Source: [Actinomadura] parvosata subsp. kistnae
GTDB taxonomy: Bacteria; Actinomycetota; Actinomycetes; Streptosporangiales; Streptosporangiaceae
NCBI RefSeq assembly: GCF_900323885.1
Contig: NZ_OOHJ01000030.1
Coordinates: forward strand, 827,308-891,307
Reading direction: 5' to 3'
DNA length: 64,000 bases
The notes beneath the pieces are model-generated. The model worked only from the letters and a program-made list of their open reading frames with translations, was not told the origin of the DNA and made no database searches. Below are positions 50,084 through 59,275 of the stretch, piece after piece. A program made the position numbers and the translations under genes. Each line of letters opens with the position of its first letter. Position 1 is the stretch's first letter.

Positions 50084-51193
50084 CGTGGTGCCGCCGCCGC
50101 CCGTGACGTACTGCATGAACGTGGTCCAGTTCCAGTAGCCGCCGGGGTCGGTGTGGTCGGTGCCGGGCACCTGGTTGTGGCCGACGATGTGCGTGCGGTC
50201 CTTGGGGATGCCGTAGCGGTCGGCGATGTTGCGGGTCAGCGCGGCCGACGAGCGGTACATCGCGTCGGTGAACCACGTGGCGTCGTCGACGAAGCCCTCG
50301 TGCTCGATGCCGACCGAGCGGCGGTTGTAGTCGCCGGCGTGGAAGGCGCGGTCCTTCTCCCTGACCATCTGGGTGACGGCGCCGTCGGAGGAACGCACCA
50401 CGTAGTGGGAGCTGACCTTGGCCGCCGGGTTCTGGAACCAGGAGATCGTCCCGGCGTAGGAGCCCTGCGTCACGTGGATGACGATCCGGTCGATCGCGTC
50501 GCTGGACGGGCGGCTGGAGACGGCGTAGTTGGCGCTGTTGGCGGGTACCCACGTGGCCTGCGGGTAGTCCGTCGAGGCCGCCAACGTGCCGGGGCCGTCG
50601 AGGTCCTTGGCCTTGGCGTAGGCGCCGCGGTCGGGCTCGACCGTTCGGGGCTTGACCGTGACGCTCTCGCCGCCCGCGGTGGTGCCGCGCACGCCCTCGG
50701 CCAGCAGGTCGTAGACGGTGTCGGCGTACAGGCGGGCCACGTCCGGCGACGTGGCGCCGCCGTAGCGGGCGATCGGCACGTACCACTCGGCGGGGTCCTT
50801 GCGGGCGGCGGCGTCCAGGCCCGCCTCGTCGGCGTAGGCGCGCAGCACGGCGGCGCCGCCGGTGATGTTGGCGGCGTCGTCGCTCTTCAGCTCCGCCACC
50901 GGCAGGTCGGTGAGGGTGGCCGCGCGCTCCAGTGTCCGGGACGCGACCAGGTGCATCAGGCCGTAGCCGCCGCTGGCGCTGGGCCGGCCGTCGTGGCCGT
51001 CCAGGTGGGTCTCGGCGTAGGCGAGCGAGACCAGCAGGTCGCGCGGCACCTCGTACGTGGCGGCCGCCTTGGCGAACGCCCCCGAGACGGGGCCGTCGAG
51101 GGACGTGGCCGCGGCCGGGCTCCCCATGAGCAGCGCGGCGGGGATCAGCACGCCGGTCAGCAGCGCGGCTGAGCGGCGCAGTCGGGCTCGCAC
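49760..51193 (-). CDS. secreted N-acetylmuramoyl-L-alanine amidase with muramidase-like and SapA-like domains
   Basis: Cell-wall hydrolase of 477 residues. GTG at 51193 follows CCTGAGGAGAGAACC; signal peptide about 1-30. Residues about 32-175 are a lysozyme/transglycosylase-like domain (LLVSLAYAETHLDGHDGRPSASGGYGLMHLV). About 220-370 is an Amidase_2/PGRP domain with zinc ligands in DRIVIHVTQGSY and HTDPGGYWNW, and GIEHEGF. The last 105 residues (SVCGSGYKVIDS ... SPFEHCD) form a cysteine-containing domain resembling spore-associated protein A; it is shared, with 324 bp of matching DNA, with the next gene. Its ORF ends in CD, so the cysteines may pair. It lies 44 bases after the M23 gene and is probably co-transcribed. 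Confidence 0.88.
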   Translation of the reverse strand: MRARLRRSAALLTGVLIPAALLMGSPAAATSLDGPVSGAFAKAAATYEVPRDLLVSLAYAETHLDGHDGRPSASGGYGLMHLVASRTLERAATLTDLPVAELKSDDAANITGGAAVLRAYADEAGLDAAARKDPAEWYVPIARYGGATSPDVARLYADTVYDLLAEGVRGTTAGGESVTVKPRTVEPDRGAYAKAKDLDGPGTLAASTDYPQATWVPANSANYAVSSRPSSDAIDRIVIHVTQGSYAGTISWFQNPAAKVSSHYVVRSSDGAVTQMVREKDRAFHAGDYNRRSVGIEHEGFVDDATWFTDAMYRSSAALTRNIADRYGIPKDRTHIVGHNQVPGTDHTDPGGYWNWTTFMQYVTGGGGTTNPHTPESVCGSGYKVIDSAALGSAGTVHLLYNAANGNNCVATIKKTSIGTASATSAYLEVQGKTRITDSGNFAYYAGPVRAAAAGECVKWGGKVGSSVYDSPFEHCD

Positions 51194-51237
51194 AGTGGTT
51201 CTCTCCTCAGGAAGTTCTCGATCGTGGGGGGACGCGC

Positions 51238-51561
51238 TCAGTCGCAGTGCTCGAACGGGCTGTCGTAGACGGCCGAGCCCGCCTTGCCGCCCCACTTGAC
51301 GCACTTGCCGGCCGCCGTGGCCTGCACCGGGCCCGCGTAGTAGGCGAAGCTGCCGCTGTCGGTGACCCGGCTCTTGCCCTGCACCTCCAGGTACGCGCTG
51401 GTGGCCGTGGCCTTGCCCAGCGACGACTTCTTGATGGTGGCCACGCAGTTGGTGCCGTTGCCCGCGTTGTAGAGCAGGTAGGCGGTGCCGGCCGAGCCGA
51501 GCGCGGCCGAGTCGATCACCTTGTAGCCGGCGCCGCAGACCGAGGTCGCGGTGTGCGGGTT
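51238..51561. repeat. duplicated segment B encoding the SapA-like domain
   Basis: Partner of 49760-50083, gapless over 324 bp. The conserved length and in-frame similarity indicate duplication of the domain within this operon, or gene conversion keeping the copies alike. Confidence 0.88.
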
Positions 51562-52224
51562 GGTGCCGCCGCTGCCGCCGCAGGAGTTCTTCGAGGTGAG
51601 CGTCTGGTTCGGGTAGCCGAAGGTGGCGCCGTTGAAGACGGCCTTGCGGATGTTGCTCGGGTAGCTGGTGCCCTGGCGGACCTCGTAGTGCAGGTGCGGG
51701 CTGATGTTGTTGCCCGGCTTGCTGGTGTTGCCGACGGTGCCGATCTTCTGGCCCTGGGCGACCTGCGCGCCGGCGGCGACGGAGCGGGAGTTCAGATGCG
51801 CGTAGTACGACGTCCAGCCGCCGCCGTGGTCGATCTTGACCAGGTTGCCGTAGCCGTTCGTGGAGCCCTGGTGGGCGGAGATGACCACGGTGCCGGCCGC
51901 GGCGGCCACGACGGTGTCGCCCAGGTCGGCGGAGGCGCTGCTGCCGCGGTTGAAGTCGATCTCGTACGAGCGGTGCGCGCTGCTGCCGCTGGAGTTGCCC
52001 GTCCAGCTCTGGCCGCAGGGGAAGGGGAGCTGGAAGCTCGGCGCGGCGAGGGTCGAGACCTCAGGGACGTCGACCTGGTTCGGCGGGTCGTTCTGGTCCG
52101 CGGGCGGGGTGGAAGGCGCGGCGGATGGTGACGGGGCCGGCGTCGGCGCGGCCGAGGCGGCCTGTCCGGCCGCGAGCCCGCAGACCAGGACGAACACCGC
52201 CGTGAGCACCCTGCTGGGTCGCAT
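51238..52224 (-). CDS. secreted M23 peptidase with SapA-like C-terminal domain
   Basis: Exported endopeptidase of 328 residues. The ATG at 52224 has GGAAAGGATC upstream and a signal peptide of about 26 residues, then a Pro/Ser/Ala linker. The M23 domain (about 65-205) has HRSYEIDF with the first His/Asp ligands, YGNLVKIDHGGG, and HLHYEVRQG with the last histidines. The final 105 residues duplicate the SapA-like domain of the amidase encoded downstream. The two enzymes would cut different peptidoglycan bonds while sharing a localisation or binding module (inference). Confidence 0.88.
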   Translation of the reverse strand: MRPSRVLTAVFVLVCGLAAGQAASAAPTPAPSPSAAPSTPPADQNDPPNQVDVPEVSTLAAPSFQLPFPCGQSWTGNSSGSSAHRSYEIDFNRGSSASADLGDTVVAAAAGTVVISAHQGSTNGYGNLVKIDHGGGWTSYYAHLNSRSVAAGAQVAQGQKIGTVGNTSKPGNNISPHLHYEVRQGTSYPSNIRKAVFNGATFGYPNQTLTSKNSCGGSGGTNPHTATSVCGAGYKVIDSAALGSAGTAYLLYNAGNGTNCVATIKKSSLGKATATSAYLEVQGKSRVTDSGSFAYYAGPVQATAAGKCVKWGGKAGSAVYDSPFEHCD

Positions 52225-52415
52225 AAGGATCCTTTCCGTACGGCTCAGGGACGGGAACCGCCCCGCGCCGATCATGATCAAGTGGATCTCTCGACGTGCG
52301 CTTGCTGGGGCTCAAGATTGCGAGTACGGCGTACAAAGAACATCCAAAATCGGTATAAAGGCTCAACCCGGCAATGGTTGCAATTACCTCCAGCCAAGGA
52401 GTAGGTGCGGTCATA

Positions 52416-55321
52416 GTGGTCGATCAACCAGCCTTCGGCGTCCTCGGGCCGTTACAGGTCCGGGCCGCGGACCGGAGCCTGCGCGTCGGCGGCACCAAGC
52501 CGCGGCTGCTCCTGGCGACCCTGCTGCTCGACGCGAACCAGGTGGTCGGCTCCGACACGCTCGTCGAGGTCCTGTGGGCCGGGAACCCGCCCTCGTCCGC
52601 GACGGCCAACCTGCGCACGTACGTGAGCTCCTTACGCGGGGTCCTCGGCACGGCCGGGGCCCGCATCGCCGCCCACCCCTCCGGGTACGCGCTGGAGGTG
52701 GCGGCGGAGCGGCTGGACCTGCTGCTGTTCGAGGACCTGGTGGGCAGGGCGCGGGCCGCCGGGCGTACCGAGACGGGCGCGGCGCTGCTGCGTGCGGCGC
52801 TCGACCTGTGGCGCGGCCGGCCACTCAGCGACCTGCCGGCCAGCCCCGCCTGGGACGCGCGGCTGCGCGCCCTCACCCAGGCCAGGCTCGGCGCGGCCGA
52901 GGAGCTGGTCGCCACGCAGCTCGCCGTGGGCGAGCACGCCTGCGCCATCGACGGCCTGCGCGAGCTGATCGGCGAGCACCCGTACCGCGAGGATCTGTGG
53001 CAGCAGCTCATCCTGGCCCTGCACCGCGGCGGGCGGCGGGCCGAGGCGCTGCACGCCTACACCGTCATCCGGCAGCAGCTCGTGGACGATCTCGGCATCG
53101 AGCCGGGCCAGGACCTGCGCGAGGCCCATGCCCGCGTCCTGGCCGAGGACACCCTCCCAGACCCCGCCGTGTCTTCAAGCATCAACACGGGCGTGGGCGC
53201 GGGAACGGGCGCTGCGCCAGGCGTGGGCGTGCCACCGCCGCACCAGCTTCCGGCCGACGTCGCGGACTTCACCGGGCGGGCCGCCGCCGTCGCCACCCTG
53301 ACGGGTTTCCTGTCCGCCGGGGAACGGCAGCCGGACGGGCCGCCCGCCATCGCCGTGGTCGTCGGCCCGCCCGGCGTCGGCAAGACGGCGCTGGCCGTGC
53401 ACTGCGCCCACGCCGTCCGCCCCGGCTACCCCGCCGGGCAGCTGCACCTGTGCCTGGGCGGCACCGAGGAGGCCCCGGCCGACCCGGCGGACCTGCTGGC
53501 CGAGGCGCTGCGGGCGCTGGGCGTCGGCGGCGCCGCGATGCCGCCGACCGTGCACGAGCGCTCCGCCCTGTACCGCTCCCTGCTGGCCGAGCGGCCCATG
53601 CTCGTCCTCCTCGACGACGCCGCCGACGCGGCCCAGGTGCGCGCCATGCTGCCGGGTAGCGGCAGCGCCGTCCTGGTGACCAGCCAGCGGCGCGTCACCG
53701 AGCTGCCCGGCGCGCTCCTGCTGGAGCTGGACGTGCTGCCGCCCGGCGAGGCCGAGGAACTGCTCGGCCGGATCGTCGGCGAGCGGCGGGTGGCCGCCGA
53801 CCGGGAGGCGGCGCTGGCGATCCTCGACGCGTGCGGCCACCTGCCCCTGGCCATCAGGATCGCCGGCGCCCGCCTGGCGGGCCGGCCCGGCTGGCCGCTC
53901 GGCGTGCTCCAGCGGCGCCTGGCCGACGAGGCCGCCCGGCTCGACGAGCTGCGCGCCGGCGACCTGGAGGTGCGCGGCTCGTTCGAGCGCAGCACGCGGC
54001 GCCTGACGGGCGAGGCGGCGACGGCGTTCCAGGCGTTCGGCCTGCTCGGCCGGCCTCGGTGCCCGGCTGGGTGGCCGACGCCGTGCTGGGCCGGCCCCGT
54101 ACCGAAGCCGTCGTGGACTCCCTCGTGGACGCCAGCCTTCTGAGGCTGGCCGGCACCGACGCGCTCGGCCAGCCCCGTTACCAGGTGCACGACCTGATGC
54201 GCTGCCAGGCCAGGCAGCACGCGGGCGGCGCGGCGCAGCGGCGGGCGATCGCGCGCGTGCTCGACGGCTGGGCCGGCGCCGCCGGTCACGCCACCGCCCG
54301 GCTGCCCACGACGCTGTTCAGCCTGACGCCCGAGGGGCCCGCCTCGTGGAGCCTGCCCGGCGAGACGCTCGCGCAGCTCACCGCGGACCCGCTGGCGTGG
54401 TTCGAGGCGGAGCGGGAGTCGCTGGTGGAGGCCGTGCGGCTGGCCGCCGGCAGCGGCCTGGCCGGCTCCGCGTGGAAGCTGGCCGCCGCCCTCGTCCCGT
54501 ACTTCGACCTGCACTGCCGCCTGGAGGAGTGGCGGCTGACGCACCGGCTGGCCCTCGACAGCGCCCGCGCGGCCGGCGACCGGCGCGGCGAGGCCGCCAT
54601 GCTGCGCGGGCTCGGCCAGGTGTGCCTGTACCAGGACCGCTACGCCGAGGCCGACGACATGCTGCGGCGGGCCAGGGCGCTGTTCCGCGAGCTGGGCGAC
54701 GCGCGCGGCGAGGCGATCTCGATCTGCGGGCTGGGCGCGGTCAGCCAGTTCTCCGGGCGGCACCTGCGGGCGCTCGGCTCCTTCCGGCACGCGCTGGCCA
54801 TGTTCCTGGCCGTCGGCGACCGCGGCGGCGAGGCGTACGCGCGGCAGGCGATCGGGCGGATCTTCCTGTCGCTGCGGGACCTGCGGCAGGCGTCCCGGTG
54901 GCTGGAGGAGGCGCTGCGGCTGGCCAGGGAGCTGGGCGACACGCACCGGGAGGGGTGCGTGTCGATGCACCTGGGCCGCCTGCACGACATGAAGGCCGAC
55001 GCCGGGGCGGCGATGCGCTTCCAGGGGCGCGCCCTGGACATCTTCGAGCGGCTCGGCGACCGGCACTGCGGCGCGTACGCGATGCAGAGCCTGGGCGGGC
55101 TGCAGGCGGCCAACGGCGAGCGGTCCGGCGGCTCCGACCGGCTGCGGGCGTCCCTGGTGATCTTCCAGCAGCTCGGTGACCGCAGCGGGGAGGCGGCGAC
55201 GTTCCAGACGCTCGGCGAGCTCTACCGCTCGGCCGGGCGCTCCGCGCTCGCCTCCCACTACCTGCACCGCGCCGTCGAGCTGCGCAGGGAGCTGCGCGAG
55301 CACCGCTCCCCGGTCCCCTAG
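52416..55321 (+). pseudogene. AfsR/SARP-type regulator (BTAD - NB-ARC - TPR) with one frameshift
   Basis: Large transcription factor in two frames. Frame one (GTG at 52416, or ATG at 52374) encodes an OmpR-like winged helix (FGVLGPLQVRAADRSLRVGGTKPRLLLATLLL), the BTAD domain (about 90-240) and an NB-ARC ATPase with Walker A VVGPPGVGKTALAVHCA and LVLLDDAADAAQV. At about 54055 the protein continues in another frame with SVPGWVADAVLGRPRTEAVVDSLVDASLLR and TPR-like repeats (RRGEAAMLRGLGQVCLYQDRYAEA) to the stop at 55321. Joined length is about 970 residues, normal for AfsR-like proteins. The break may be a real mutation or an assembly indel. If intact, it would regulate secondary metabolism. Confidence 0.82.
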
Positions 55322-56007
55322 TCGGCGGGGCCGTAGAGCGCGGCGATGTCCTTCGAGGAGGCCCACCGGCTGTAGGTGGGCGACTGCGGCCAGCCGTCGG
55401 GCGAGTCCTGCCACTCCTCCTGACGCCCGTACGGCAGCAGGTCGATGAGCGCGAAGGTGTGGCTGAGCTGCTCGGTGCCGCGCCCGTCGGTGTGCCAGGT
55501 GCGGTACACGGTGTCGTCGTCGTCGCGCAGGAACACGTTGACGGCGAAGCCGCCGCCGGCCGGCGCGCCGACGTCGGCGCCGAACGGGCTGTTCGCGGTG
55601 GAGTACCAGGTCATCCGGTTGCCGACGCGCCGCTTGTACGCCAGCGCCTCGTCGATCGGGCCCTGGGTGACGACGACGAAGCGGGCGTCGTAGGCGTCGA
55701 GGAAGTCGAGCCGGGTGAACTGCGAGGTGAACCCCGTGCAGCCCGGGCACTGCCACTCCTTGCCCGGGAACCACATGTGGTGGTAGGTGATCAGCTGCCG
55801 CTTGCCGTCGAAGACGTCCGCCAGCCGGATCGGGCCCTGCTCGCCCTCCAGGGTGTAGTCCGGCATCCGCACCATGGGCAGGCGGCGGCGCTGGGCGGCG
55901 ATGGCGTCGAGCTCCCGGGTCGCGGCCTTCTCCCTGGCGCGCAGCGCGTCGAGCTCCCGCCGCCAGGTGGCGGCGTCGGTGACGGGCGGGAGTGCGTTCG
56001 TGGTCAT
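55318..56007 (-). CDS. DUF899-family (thioredoxin-like) protein
   Basis: Cytoplasmic protein of 229 residues. It begins with a coiled N-terminus (WRRELDALRAREKAATRELDAIAAQRR) and has the family motifs YHHMWFPGKEWQCPGCTGFTSQF and YSTANSPFGADVG. The CPGC resembles a thioredoxin-type active site, so a redox role is plausible but unproven. Its stop codon overlaps that of the AfsR-like gene, convergently. Confidence 0.9.
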   Translation of the reverse strand: MTTNALPPVTDAATWRRELDALRAREKAATRELDAIAAQRRRLPMVRMPDYTLEGEQGPIRLADVFDGKRQLITYHHMWFPGKEWQCPGCTGFTSQFTRLDFLDAYDARFVVVTQGPIDEALAYKRRVGNRMTWYSTANSPFGADVGAPAGGGFAVNVFLRDDDDTVYRTWHTDGRGTEQLSHTFALIDLLPYGRQEEWQDSPDGWPQSPTYSRWASSKDIAALYGPAD

Positions 56008-56078
56008 GGGTCCCTCACTGATCGGTTGCGCGGGCCTTGCGTGAGTACGGACCGCGCGGGGCCGCGAAACTCATCGGT

Positions 56079-56144
56079 GCGGCCCCAACCGGTGAAAGAT
56101 GTGGCCCCAACCGGTGCAGGATGCGGCCTCAGCCGGTGAGGCGC
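56079..56144. repeat. three 22-bp tandem repeats at the end of the LLM gene
   Basis: Units at 56079, 56101 and 56123 start GYGGCCYCARCCGGTG. The third unit covers the last codons and stop of the LLM oxidoreductase gene (stop at 56129-56131); the other two are non-coding copies. Confidence 0.85.
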
Positions 56145-57109
56145 GGGATGACCTTCTCGCCGAACAGCCGGATCGCGGCCAGCACGTCGTCCTGTGGCAG
56201 CCCGCCGATGTCGATCAGCACGAGGTGCGCGTCGAGGCCCAGCAGCTTCTGCTGGGCGTTGAGCCGGTCGGCGACCTCGCCGGGGTCGCCGCAGATCGCC
56301 GCGCCCTCCATCAGCGCGTCGATGTCGATCCGGCCGCCGTCGCCCCGCCACGGGCTGGCGAAGGCCGCGTACGCCTCCAGGTAGGGGCGCCAGTGGTCGC
56401 GGGCGCCGTACTCGGCGACGTACACGTGACTGGGTAAGGCGACCCGGCCCGGGTGGTCGCGCCGGTAGCCGGCCACGACGTCGGCGTACACGCGGGGATC
56501 GCGCAGCGTGCTCGGCAGCATGAGCGGCAGGCCCAGCTCCGCGGCGAAGGCGGCGGAGGCCGCCGAGCCGCTGCCCACCCACAGCGTCGGGTGCGGCCGC
56601 TGGATCGGGCGCGGCGTGGTGGTCACGCTCTCCAGCGGGCTGCGGAACGTGCCGCGCCAGGTGACGTTCTCCTCCCGCAGCAGCTTCAGCAGCAGCATCA
56701 GGTGCTCGTGGAAGCGGGGCCGCAGGTCGGAGGGCGCGATGCCGAACGCGACGTCGGTCTCCTTGGACACGCCGCGGGCCACGATGAGCTCGGCCCGGCC
56801 GCCCGACAGCACGTCGAGGGTGGCGACCTCCTCCGCGACGCGCACCGGGTCGTGGTGGGCCAGCAGCGTGACGCCGGTGGACAGGCGCAGCGTGCTCGTG
56901 CGGGCCGCGATCGTGGCGAGCAGCAGCTCCGGCGCGGAGATGATGTAACGGGTGAAGTGGTGCTCGCCCACCGCCACGCCGGTGAAGCCGGCCTGCTCGG
57001 CCACCACGGCCTGCTCGACGACGGCGCGGACGCGCTCGGGCTCGGACGGTGCTCGCCCCGTACGTGGATCCGGCAGATGATCCCCCAGGATCAGCAGGTA
57101 GACCTCCAC
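56129..57109 (-). CDS. LLM-class flavin-dependent oxidoreductase
   Basis: Luciferase-like monooxygenase or F420/FMN-dependent reductase of 326 residues, TIM-barrel fold. Typical blocks: QAGFTGVAVGEHHFTRYIISAPELLLATIAARTSTLRLSTGVTLLAHHDPVRVAEEVATLDVLSGGRAELIVARG, and ICGDPGEVADRLNAQQ near the C-terminus. The FMN/F420 choice cannot be settled by eye. It is a stand-alone gene; the stop lies in a 22-bp repeat array. Confidence 0.92.
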   Translation of the reverse strand: MEVYLLILGDHLPDPRTGRAPSEPERVRAVVEQAVVAEQAGFTGVAVGEHHFTRYIISAPELLLATIAARTSTLRLSTGVTLLAHHDPVRVAEEVATLDVLSGGRAELIVARGVSKETDVAFGIAPSDLRPRFHEHLMLLLKLLREENVTWRGTFRSPLESVTTTPRPIQRPHPTLWVGSGSAASAAFAAELGLPLMLPSTLRDPRVYADVVAGYRRDHPGRVALPSHVYVAEYGARDHWRPYLEAYAAFASPWRGDGGRIDIDALMEGAAICGDPGEVADRLNAQQKLLGLDAHLVLIDIGGLPQDDVLAAIRLFGEKVIPRLTG

Positions 57110-57269
57110 AGACCAGGACTCTACCTGCGGGAAACCGCCTGCCGCGCGGGGCCGGAGCGAGCGGGGAACGGGCGGCCGCGCGGCGCCGGGGCGTGCGGGA
57201 GCCGGCGGTCGCGCGGCAGGCGGGCGCGCGGGAGACCGGCGGTCGGGCGGCAGGCGGGCGCGGGAGGGG

Positions 57270-58208
57270 TCAGCGCAGGGTGAGCGGGGTCTCGGAGCCG
57301 ATCCGGGTGAGCTTGCCGGGGTTGCGGACGTAGTACACGCCGGTGATGCGGGAGCCTTCGACGCTGACCGTCAGGACGCCGTCGATCTCGCCGTTCACGC
57401 GCAGCACGAGCGCGGGGTTGCCGTTGAGCACGGCGGGGTCGCCGGTGAGCGTGACCTGGGCCTTGCCGATGCCGCCGATGATGAAGCGGGCCACCTTGCC
57501 GGCGCCGAGGATCGGCCGCGGCGCGGCCTGCTTGACGCCGCCGCCGTCGCTGATCAGGACGACCTCGGGCGCGAGCACGTCGAGCAGCCCTTGCAGGTCG
57601 CCCGTCTCGAACGCGCGCCGGAACGACTCCAGCGCCGCCCTGGCCACGTCGGGGGACACGATCTCGCGCGGCCGTCGGGCGTCGACGTGCCGGCGGGCGC
57701 GGTGCGCGATCTGCCGCACGGTCGCGGGGGTCTTGCCGACGGCGGCGGCGATCTCGTCGTAGCCGACGTCGAAGACCTCGCGCAACACGAACACGGCGCG
57801 CTCGGTCGGCGCCAGCGTCTCCAGCACCAGCATCAGCGCCATCGACACGCTCTCGGCCAGCTCGGCGTCCTCGGCCACGTCCGGCGCGGTGAGCAGCGGC
57901 TCCGGCAGCCACGGGCCGACGTAGTCCTCCTTGCGGCGCTTCATCGTGCGCAGCCGGTCGAGGGCCCGCCGGGTGGTGATCCGGACGAGGTAGGCGCGCT
58001 GGTCCTGCACCTGGTCGAGGTCCACCTTCGTCCACCGCAGCCACGTCTCCTGGAGCACGTCCTCGGCGTCGGCGGCCGAGCCGAGCATCTCGTAGGCGAC
58101 GGTGAACAGCAGGTTGCGGTGCGTGACGAACGCCTCGGTCGCGGGGTCGGACAGCTCGGCGTGCGGCCCGTCCGTGGCCGCCGACGCCGGTTCGCCGCGC
58201 TCGTTCAT
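57270..58208 (-). CDS. ECF41-type RNA polymerase sigma factor with SnoaL-like C-terminal domain
   Basis: Extracytoplasmic-function sigma factor of 312 residues (SigJ-like). Sigma2 (RNLLFTVAYEMLGSAADAEDVLQETWLRW) and sigma4 (LAPTERAVFVLREVFDVGYDEIAAAVGKTPATVRQIAHRARRHV) are followed by a SnoaL-like domain of about 110 residues. Hallmarks of the ECF41 group are present: WLPEPL in the linker, DGGG in the C-terminal domain and NPGKL (family NPxKL) near the end. In this group the C-terminal domain acts as a built-in inhibitor, replacing an anti-sigma factor. The ATG at 58208 is used. Divergent from an SDR gene; an ECF41-type promoter lies in front of it. Confidence 0.93.
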   Translation of the reverse strand: MNERGEPASAATDGPHAELSDPATEAFVTHRNLLFTVAYEMLGSAADAEDVLQETWLRWTKVDLDQVQDQRAYLVRITTRRALDRLRTMKRRKEDYVGPWLPEPLLTAPDVAEDAELAESVSMALMLVLETLAPTERAVFVLREVFDVGYDEIAAAVGKTPATVRQIAHRARRHVDARRPREIVSPDVARAALESFRRAFETGDLQGLLDVLAPEVVLISDGGGVKQAAPRPILGAGKVARFIIGGIGKAQVTLTGDPAVLNGNPALVLRVNGEIDGVLTVSVEGSRITGVYYVRNPGKLTRIGSETPLTLR

Positions 58209-58250
58209 GTCCCGCTCCCGCCTGATCGACCCCATTGTGCTCGTTCACGA

Positions 58251-58277
58251 GACGCCGCCCGCCACCGGGGTGTGACA
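58251..58277 (-). promoter_or_regulatory. ECF41-type autoregulatory promoter
   Basis: On the minus strand TGTCACA (58271-58277), 16 bases, then CGTC (58251-58254). This equals the published ECF41 consensus, from memory TGTCACA-n16-CGTC. It lies 42 bases upstream of the sigma gene ATG. Confidence 0.85.
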
Positions 58278-58311
58278 TGCGCGTTCGGTGGTGTACGTCA
58301 CACGGCCGCGC

Positions 58312-58318
58312 TGTCACA
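58312..58318 (+). promoter_or_regulatory. possible ECF41 -35 element for the SDR gene
   Basis: TGTCACA in the rightward direction, with CGCC (one change from CGTC) 17 bases later at 58336-58339. The match is weaker than the leftward promoter, but the SDR gene is the natural target. Confidence 0.5.
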
Positions 58319-58377
58319 CGGAGGGGGGTCACCGGCGCCTCATGGTTGTCGGACACCATGAAGGACAGGAAAAGATC

Positions 58378-59229
58378 ATGAGCAAGGTGTGGTTCGTCAC
58401 CGGTTCGTCACGCGGCCTGGGCCGCTGCTTCGTCGAGGCCGCGCTGGCCCACGGGGACCGGGTGGCCGCCACCGCCCGTAGCGTCGACGCCCTGGAGGAG
58501 CTGACCGCCACCTACGGCGACAACGTGCTCCCGCTGGCGATGGACGTCACCGACAAGGCGGCCGTCTTCGCCGCCGTCGAGCGGGCCCGCGAGCACTTCG
58601 GCCGGCTGGACGTCATCGTCAACAACGCCGGCTACGCCCAGGTCGGCGCGGTCGAGGAGCTGAGCGAGCAGGAGCTGCGCGACCAGATGGAGACCAACCT
58701 GTTCGGCGCCGTCTGGGTGATCCAGGCGGCCCTGCCGACCCTGCGCGAGCAGCGCTCGGGCCACATCATCCAGCTCTCGTCGGCCGCCGGCCTCATCGCC
58801 ATGCCCCTCGGGGGCGCCTACCACGCCTCCAAGTGGGCGCTGGAGGGGCTCAACGAGGCCCTGGCCGGCGAGGTCGCCGAGTTCGGCGTCAAGGTCACCA
58901 TCATCGAGCCGGGCGGCTTCGCCACCCGCGCCGGCCAGAACCCCGACCCGCTCAACAACGGCCACATGGCCCAGCCCGACCCCGCCTACGACGCCCTGCG
59001 CCGGCGTCTGGGCGCGATCGCCGGCAAGCAGCCCGCCGGCGACCCGGCCGCCGCCGCCCAGACCCTCATCAAGATCGTCTCCATGGCCGAGCCGCCGCTG
59101 CGGGTCCTGTTCGGCCAGGGCTTCTACCCGATGATCCAGCAGGCGTACGCCGACCGGCTCAAGGAGTGGGCCGACGGGCAGGACCTCTCGGCCCAGGCGC
59201 AGGGCAACCTCGGCGCCGCGAGCCGGTAA
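58378..59229 (+). CDS. short-chain dehydrogenase/reductase (classical SDR)
   Basis: NAD(P)(H)-dependent oxidoreductase of 283 residues. TGSSRGLG (residues 8-15) binds the cofactor, NNAGYA follows, and the catalytic set is serine in IIQLSSAAG with YHASK (Tyr/Lys). The ATG at 58378 follows AAGGACAGGAAAAG. ECF41 sigma genes are nearly always next to a gene for an oxidoreductase, CMD-family protein or epimerase; this SDR is the likely partner. Substrate unknown. Confidence 0.93.
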   Translation: MSKVWFVTGSSRGLGRCFVEAALAHGDRVAATARSVDALEELTATYGDNVLPLAMDVTDKAAVFAAVERAREHFGRLDVIVNNAGYAQVGAVEELSEQELRDQMETNLFGAVWVIQAALPTLREQRSGHIIQLSSAAGLIAMPLGGAYHASKWALEGLNEALAGEVAEFGVKVTIIEPGGFATRAGQNPDPLNNGHMAQPDPAYDALRRRLGAIAGKQPAGDPAAAAQTLIKIVSMAEPPLRVLFGQGFYPMIQQAYADRLKEWADGQDLSAQAQGNLGAASR

Positions 59230-59249
59230 CCCCGGGCCCGCCCGGACCG

Positions 59250-59275
59250 ACATATGCCGCATTCCGGGCATATGT
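59250..59275. promoter_or_regulatory. inverted repeat between the SDR and secreted-protein genes
   Basis: ACATATGCC and GGCATATGT are perfect 9-bp arms around 8 bases. A wider pair, CGGACCG (59243-59249) and CGGTCCG (59284-59290), encloses it. It may be the SDR terminator or an operator for the next gene; the AT-rich arms favour an operator. Confidence 0.55.

Noticed and set aside
52225..52415. c-di-AMP (ydaO-type) riboswitch upstream of the M23 peptidase gene
   Set aside because: Such aptamers are common before actinobacterial cell-wall hydrolase genes, but the space is short and the conserved segments were not found here or upstream of 13010 and 40969.
52374..55321. Two separate adjacent genes, a short SARP and a TPR protein
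   Set aside because: The NB-ARC and TPR parts join exactly as in AfsR-like proteins once a one-base shift is allowed, and the second piece has no start or ribosome site.
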